DNA of 6,175 nucleotides from an uncultured Peptostreptococcaceae bacterium (lineage in GTDB: Bacteria > Bacillota > Clostridia > Tissierellales > Peptoniphilaceae): assembly GCA_945910665.1 (NCBI GenBank), contig CAMDZK010000067.1, forward strand, positions 1 through 6,175, in the 5' to 3' direction. Position numbers and translations under genes: made by a program. Every line of letters begins with the position of its first letter. Position 1 is the first letter of the stretch. Under the pieces are notes generated by a model, which was not told where the DNA came from, did no database searches, and worked only from the letters and a program-made list of their open reading frames with translations. This document shows positions 1 to 6,175 of the stretch, piece by piece.

Positions 1-527
1 TCACGGCGGTCAGATGCTAAAATTGCACTGCCTTCTAAACCCAAAGATTTAGACACCGCCACCACATCTCCCGCTTCGATACGAGAAGAGTCCATGAGGT
101 TTACTTTATTCATGCGGCCAATCACAGCGACAGAAAGCACACACTGGTTCACAGCACTGGTAATTTCCGTATGCCCTCCCACAATTTGCACGCCCAGTTG
201 GTTGGCAGTCATGGTTGCGTCCCGTTGGATTTCTTCAATTTGCTCGTGGGTTGTTCCAACAGGGGCTAAAATGGTGAGAAGAAGGCCCACTGGTTCCGCT
301 CCAGCTGTGGCAATGTCATTGACTGAAATTGTCACGCCAATGGCACCTATATTTTCCACAGCCCCCGTAATGGGGTCAGTTGAAAGAACGCAAACTTCCT
401 CGCCAAAGTCGATTTGCGCTGTGTCCACGCCAATTTTTGCGCCGATAAGCACGTCATCTCGTTCAATGGTGGGTACTTCTTGAAGGATGCGTTTTAAAAT
501 TTCATTGGGTAATTTTCCATTTGCCAT
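1..527 (-). CDS. AIR synthase/HypE-like protein, N-terminal part (3' end outside window)
   Basis: The first 175 residues of a protein of the PurM/HypE/ThiL/SelD superfamily, whose members bind ATP and activate a carbonyl or similar group by phosphorylation. Seen: a GVDTA motif at residues 33-37 where HypE and ThiL usually have GDDAA, STDP at 49-52, NDIATAGAEP at 70-79 (the VNDlam.GA.P motif of HypE-type proteins), and GGHTE at 117-121, comparable to GGDT in HypE and GGET in PurM. The N-terminal ATP-binding domain appears complete up to about residue 145, and the second domain begins near residue 150. The ATG is preceded by an AGGGG site that overlaps the gatB stop codon, so it is probably co-translated with gatB. 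HypE proper dehydrates a thiocarboxamide on its own C-terminal Cys during [NiFe]-hydrogenase maturation; that tail is not visible and no other hyp gene is present. Family membership is sure; the substrate is unknown, so no symbol is given. Confidence 0.85.
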   Translation of the reverse strand, partial: MANGKLPNEILKRILQEVPTIERDDVLIGAKIGVDTAQIDFGEEVCVLSTDPITGAVENIGAIGVTISVNDIATAGAEPVGLLLTILAPVGTTHEQIEEIQRDATMTANQLGVQIVGGHTEITSAVNQCVLSVAVIGRMNKVNLMDSSRIEAGDVVAVSKSLGLEGSAILASDRR

Positions 528-533
528 AACGTG

Positions 534-538
534 CCCCT
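534..538 (-). promoter_or_regulatory. Shine-Dalgarno site of the AIR-synthase-like gene, overlapping the gatB stop
   Basis: On the minus strand AGGGG lies 6 bases before the ATG at 527. Its first two bases are the last two of the gatB TAG stop codon (537-539). A ribosome ending gatB therefore stands on the next gene's binding site, which supports this start and suggests translational coupling. Confidence 0.75.
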
Positions 539-1967
539 ACAGGTTCTTCATCTTTTCTTCGATGAGGGTGCGCATCGTTTGTGGATTTCCTTTGCCTTTC
601 GATGCTTTCATCGCTTGTCCCACTAAAAATCCAATGGCGCGGTCTTTTCCATTTTTAATAGCAGTGATGGAATCGGGGTTTGCGGCTAAGACTTCGTCGA
701 CGATTTTATCCAGTGCACCTGTATCTGTTATTTGTGCCAGTCCTAACTCATCGACGAGGGATTTTGGTTCTTTCCCGGTTTCAAACATAGAGCGCAACAC
801 TTTCTTCGCCCCGTTTTGATGGATGGTTTTATCTTCTAACAATTGCAATAAATCCGCTAATTGTTTCATTGTGAAAGGAAGTTCTGAAATTTTGATTTCC
901 ATGGCGTTGATATGACGGCTCACATCGCCTAACATCCAGTTGGCAGCCACTTCTCCATTTTTTGTCTCTTTCATCAGCTCTTCATACGCATCAGCCAATT
1001 CTTTAGATAAGGTAAGTTTGTCTGCGTCGTATTCCCCAATTCCGTATTCTTTCATGAGGCGGTCCTTTTTGACATGGGGCATTTCTGGCAGATTCTCTTT
1101 AACTTCATCGAGTAGGCTTTGGGGGAGGTTTGCCCAAGGAAGGTCACCTTCTACACTGTAACGGTAGTCGTTTCCTTCTTCTTTTGTACGCATGCGAATC
1201 GTTTGACCGCTGGCATCGTCCCAGCGTCTTGTCTCTTTTCGTCCAAGTTCACCCGTTTTTAACATTTCTCTATGGCGAACTTCTTCCGCTTCAATGGCAC
1301 GACCTACGGCGCGGAAAGAGTTTAAGTTCTTCACTTCCGTGATTTTCGTGCGTGTATCTGTCCCCCTATCGACGACGTTGATGTTGACATCGCAACGGAG
1401 GGATCCTTCTTCCATTTTTACGTCGGAAATTCCCAAATACTCTAATCGCGCTTTTAAGGACTGTAAAAACGCACGGGCCTCTTCCGCCGTTTCCATATCT
1501 GGACGAGTTACAATTTCAATGAGGGGCACCCCAGAGCGGTTGTAATCCATGAGTGTATCTCCATTTTCATTGTGGATGGCTTTTCCCGTATCTTCTTCAA
1601 TATGGATGCGTTCGATGCGAACTTTTTTCTTTCCCGCTTCCGTTTCAATTTCAATGTATCCGTCGGTACATAGAGGATATTCCGCTTGCGTAATTTGATA
1701 GCCCTTCACTAAATCTGGATAAAAGTATTTCTTACGGTCCATTTTGTATCTTTTTGTAATGGAACAATCCATGGCATACCCCGCTGCAATAGCGTATTCA
1801 ACAGCTTTTTTATTGGGTCTTGGAAGGGCGCCTGGAAAGCCTAAGCATACATCGCATACATTCGTATTAGGCGCATCTCCAAAGGAGTTTTTACATCCGC
1901 AAAACATTTTTGTCTTTGTGAGTAACTCCACGTGGATTTCTAATCCGAGAATTGTTTTTACGGCCAT
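537..1967 (-). CDS. gatB: Asp-tRNA(Asn)/Glu-tRNA(Gln) amidotransferase subunit B
   Basis: GatB is the kinase/transamidase subunit of cytoplasmic GatCAB. It phosphorylates the side-chain carboxylate of Glu on Glu-tRNA(Gln) (or Asp on Asp-tRNA(Asn)) with ATP, then replaces the phosphate with ammonia tunnelled from GatA. At 476 residues it is full length. Visible signatures: GLEIHVEL at 8-15 with likely metal/active-site residues E10 and H12, a zinc-type cysteine set at C23, C25, C38 and C41 (CGC and VCDVC), KYFYPDL at 80-86, E124/E125 in the IEEDTGK stretch, YNRSGVPLIEIV at 142-153 with E151, and SLRCDVNIN at 189-197. About residues 330-476 form the helical GatB/YqeY domain that contacts the tRNA, ending with a basic GKGNP turn. 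One conserved stretch is unusual: after DYRY (267-270) it reads SVEGDLPW where most GatB proteins have FPEPDLPP. The ATG directly follows the gatA stop with no spacer and has its own AAGGAG site. Confidence 0.97.
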   Translation of the reverse strand: MAVKTILGLEIHVELLTKTKMFCGCKNSFGDAPNTNVCDVCLGFPGALPRPNKKAVEYAIAAGYAMDCSITKRYKMDRKKYFYPDLVKGYQITQAEYPLCTDGYIEIETEAGKKKVRIERIHIEEDTGKAIHNENGDTLMDYNRSGVPLIEIVTRPDMETAEEARAFLQSLKARLEYLGISDVKMEEGSLRCDVNINVVDRGTDTRTKITEVKNLNSFRAVGRAIEAEEVRHREMLKTGELGRKETRRWDDASGQTIRMRTKEEGNDYRYSVEGDLPWANLPQSLLDEVKENLPEMPHVKKDRLMKEYGIGEYDADKLTLSKELADAYEELMKETKNGEVAANWMLGDVSRHINAMEIKISELPFTMKQLADLLQLLEDKTIHQNGAKKVLRSMFETGKEPKSLVDELGLAQITDTGALDKIVDEVLAANPDSITAIKNGKDRAIGFLVGQAMKASKGKGNPQTMRTLIEEKMKNL

Positions 1968-3374
1968 TTATAAGCTCCTTTCAATTGCACGGGCAGCTTC
2001 CAGCAATTTTTTATCTTCAAAACGGTTAGCCACCAAATGTAAGCTCGTGCCAATGCCTGTATCCATGGGTATGCTAATGGCGCAAAGACCACTTAAATTC
2101 ACCGATACGGTGAAAAAGTCTGAGGCGTACATGGCCAAGGGGTCATCCACTTTTTCTCCCAATGTAAAGGGGAGTTCGTTGGTGGTTGGCGTTACGAGGA
2201 AGTCATATTTTTCAAAGAATGCATCGTACTCCATTTGGAGTTTTTTGCGAACTTTCAATGCTTTTTTATACACTTTTTGGTCAGAATCTGCGCCTAAATA
2301 GAGAGTCCCCATGGCAATTCTGCGTTGAACTTCTTCGCCAAAGTTCTCCGAGCGGGTTTTAATGTATAAATCATCTAAACTGTCGTATTCATCGGTGCGA
2401 TTTCCGTAAATGAGTCCGTCAAAACGAGACATGTTCGAGCTTACTTCCGATGCGACGATGACATTGTAACAAGAAAGGGCGTAGTTTAACGTATCGAGTG
2501 TAACGAGTTCCACCGTTGCCCCTTTTTCTTTTAAGAGCTCTAAACCTTCTTCAAAGCGCTGTTTTACCTTGGGGTCTATGGGAAACTTAGATACATCTGG
2601 ATATCCAATCTTCGCACCTTGGAAGGGATTTTCTTCGGTAATAGTAAATTCACGGGACTGGGGATCCGTGGTTGGGTCTTTTTCATCACACCCTGCCAAA
2701 ACTTCCGTCATTAAAGCGATGTCTTCCACATGATTTCCAAGGACGCCGATTTGGTCCAATGTGTTTGCCATGGAGACAACGCCATAGCGAGAAATCGTAC
2801 CATAGCTTGGGTAATAGCCCACAACACCACAGCAAGCGGCTGGTTGTCGTACGGATCCGCCAGTATCGGTTCCTAATGCAATGGGTGCTTCTCCGGAACC
2901 CACTGCAGAAGCAGAGCCTGCCGATGAACCTCCGGGAATACGCGCTTGGTCATGGGGATTTTTCGTTGCACCAAAATAGGAAGTTTCAGAAGAAGAGCCC
3001 ATGGCAAATTCATCCATATTGGTTTTTCCTAAGATGATGCCGCCTTCTTCGCGAATTTTTTCCACGACGGTCGCATCAAAGGGTGGAACGAATTCTTTGA
3101 GCGCTTTCGACGCACAGGTTGTACGCAAATCTTTCGTCAAGATGTTGTCCTTTAAAGCAATGGGAAGGCCTAAAAGCTTTCCTTTCGTATCTCCACTTTT
3201 GATGCGCGCATCAATTTTCTCGGCTTCTTCCATTGCTTTTGGGTTCACGGTAATGTAGGAATTTAAATCCTTCTTTTCTTCCATGACCTCGAGAAAATGA
3301 CGGGTCACATCCACTGCCGTCGTCTCGCCACTTCGAATGGCTTCGATGATTTCTACTGCACTTTTATAATTCAT
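1968..3374 (-). CDS. gatA: Asp-tRNA(Asn)/Glu-tRNA(Gln) amidotransferase subunit A (glutaminase)
   Basis: GatA is the amidase-signature subunit that hydrolyses glutamine to release the ammonia used by GatB. The 468-residue length is normal for the family (about 470-490). The Ser-cisSer-Lys triad is intact: K75 in the ALKDN motif, S150 in the GGSSAGS motif, and S174 in TGGSVRQP. The 75- and 24-residue spacings match the triad of Staphylococcus aureus GatA (K79, S154, S178). The glutamine-binding Arg (R351/R352 in RRIAMGT) and Asp (D419 in ASDFFTV) can also be placed. Two C-terminal stretches are atypical: after RRIAMGT the usual SSGYYDAYY reads GADSDQKVY, and the usual GLPVGLQ near the end reads GIGTSLHL. 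The start overlaps the last 11 bases of gatC and has a strong GGAGG site 6 bases upstream, so this ATG is well supported. The function is secure; the altered regions may only be lineage drift. Confidence 0.97.
   Translation of the reverse strand: MNYKSAVEIIEAIRSGETTAVDVTRHFLEVMEEKKDLNSYITVNPKAMEEAEKIDARIKSGDTKGKLLGLPIALKDNILTKDLRTTCASKALKEFVPPFDATVVEKIREEGGIILGKTNMDEFAMGSSSETSYFGATKNPHDQARIPGGSSAGSASAVGSGEAPIALGTDTGGSVRQPAACCGVVGYYPSYGTISRYGVVSMANTLDQIGVLGNHVEDIALMTEVLAGCDEKDPTTDPQSREFTITEENPFQGAKIGYPDVSKFPIDPKVKQRFEEGLELLKEKGATVELVTLDTLNYALSCYNVIVASEVSSNMSRFDGLIYGNRTDEYDSLDDLYIKTRSENFGEEVQRRIAMGTLYLGADSDQKVYKKALKVRKKLQMEYDAFFEKYDFLVTPTTNELPFTLGEKVDDPLAMYASDFFTVSVNLSGLCAISIPMDTGIGTSLHLVANRFEDKKLLEAARAIERSL
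1975..1980 (-). promoter_or_regulatory. Shine-Dalgarno site of gatB, inside the gatA 3' end
   Basis: AAGGAG on the minus strand lies 7 bases before the gatB ATG at 1967, within the last codons of gatA. Because the gatA TAA abuts the gatB ATG, terminating ribosomes are placed directly at the next start. Confidence 0.8.
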
Positions 3375-3660
3375 CGGTATCCTCCATCACTTTATGCACG
3401 CGAATGTAGCCAAATTCTCTTTCTTTCGCTTGTCCTAAGGCCACTTCTCGATCCATCGATGGTTCTATTTCATCTTCCCTAAAGGGTGAATCGTGGGTAA
3501 TGGTCATCTCCAGTGGCTCAATCCCTTCTGTGTCCACATCTAAAATGCGTGCGGCAAAGTCGTAGGTGACTTGAAATTTGTCGATAATATCTTCGTCTAC
3601 TTCAGGCATTTTGAGTAAAGCCAAGGAGTAGACTTTTTGTATTTGTTCTTTCGTAATCAT
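3364..3660 (-). CDS. gatC: Asp-tRNA(Asn)/Glu-tRNA(Gln) amidotransferase subunit C
   Basis: GatC is the small non-catalytic subunit that wraps around GatA and stabilises the GatA-GatB complex. The 98 residues match the family's usual length of about 95-100. Visible: an N-terminal helical part (residues 3-40) with the alternating hydrophobics of the family, the VDTEGIEPLE segment at 42-51 (family consensus DTegVeP), and a FREDEIEPSMDRE segment at 60-72 (consensus lReDev.ps..re). The C-terminal signature is altered: the usual NAP reads QAK, and the usual VPkv reads VHKV at 88-91. The identity rests on these motifs plus the position directly before gatA and gatB. The gene starts 1 base after the ligA stop and its end overlaps the gatA start by 11 bases. 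Confidence 0.95.
   Translation of the reverse strand: MITKEQIQKVYSLALLKMPEVDEDIIDKFQVTYDFAARILDVDTEGIEPLEMTITHDSPFREDEIEPSMDREVALGQAKEREFGYIRVHKVMEDTDEL
3381..3385 (-). promoter_or_regulatory. Shine-Dalgarno site of gatA, inside gatC
   Basis: GGAGG on the minus strand lies 6 bases before the gatA ATG at 3374, within the gatC coding sequence. It fixes the gatA start despite the 11-base overlap of the two genes. Confidence 0.85.
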
Positions 3661-3661
3661 T

Positions 3662-6175
<2,514 letters not shown>

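Noticed and set aside
94..483. A 129-codon plus-strand open frame near the left edge.
   Set aside because: The minus strand encodes clear PurM/HypE-superfamily motifs over the same bases; this frame is Ser/Thr/Pro-rich antisense shadow with no family match.
1744..2301. A 185-codon open frame on the plus strand across the gatA/gatB junction.
   Set aside because: It is antisense to two certain genes, shows no recognisable motif, and is explained by their codon structure.
2672..3037. A 121-codon plus-strand open frame within gatA.
   Set aside because: It is antisense to the catalytic core of gatA, including the GGSSAGS and TGGSVRQ motifs, and has no coding signature of its own.

Overview
The window is a dense block of housekeeping genes, all read on the minus strand. 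It looks like one operon: from right to left pcrA (3' end only), ligA, gatC, gatA, gatB and the first part of a HypE/AIR-synthase-like gene. Junctions are a 4-base overlap (pcrA/ligA), 1 base (ligA/gatC), an 11-base overlap (gatC/gatA), 0 bases (gatA/gatB) and 9 bases (gatB/AIR-synthase-like). Every complete start has a purine-rich Shine-Dalgarno site 6-7 bases upstream, mostly inside the 3' end of the preceding gene. There is no room for a promoter or terminator between genes, and no stretch over 10 bases lacks a gene. Transcription must start to the right of the window and run off its left edge.

The organism is very probably a Bacillota (Firmicutes) bacterium. The order pcrA-ligA-gatCAB matches the Bacillus subtilis neighbourhood, the helicase has the PcrA-type C-terminal domain, the Shine-Dalgarno sites are strong, and base composition looks moderate (mid-40s % G+C by eye, not computed). 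LigA carries the sequence variants I associate with Clostridia-type ligases ([23 protein letters not shown]), which points to Clostridia/Tissierellia rather than Bacilli. Genus cannot be given.

The genes fall into two functional groups. PcrA (3'-5' helicase) and LigA (NAD+-dependent ligase) serve DNA replication and repair. GatC, GatA and GatB form the tRNA-dependent amidotransferase that converts Glu-tRNA(Gln) to Gln-tRNA(Gln), and Asp-tRNA(Asn) to Asn-tRNA(Asn) where needed, which suggests a cell that lacks GlnRS and/or AsnRS. The last gene belongs to the PurM/HypE/ThiL ATP-binding superfamily; its substrate is unknown and its C-terminus is outside the window.

I see no mobile element, CRISPR array, RNA gene, toxin, phage gene or defence system, and no convincing new system. 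The points most worth a second look are the HypE-like gene attached to the gat operon and the departures from consensus in all three Gat subunits.
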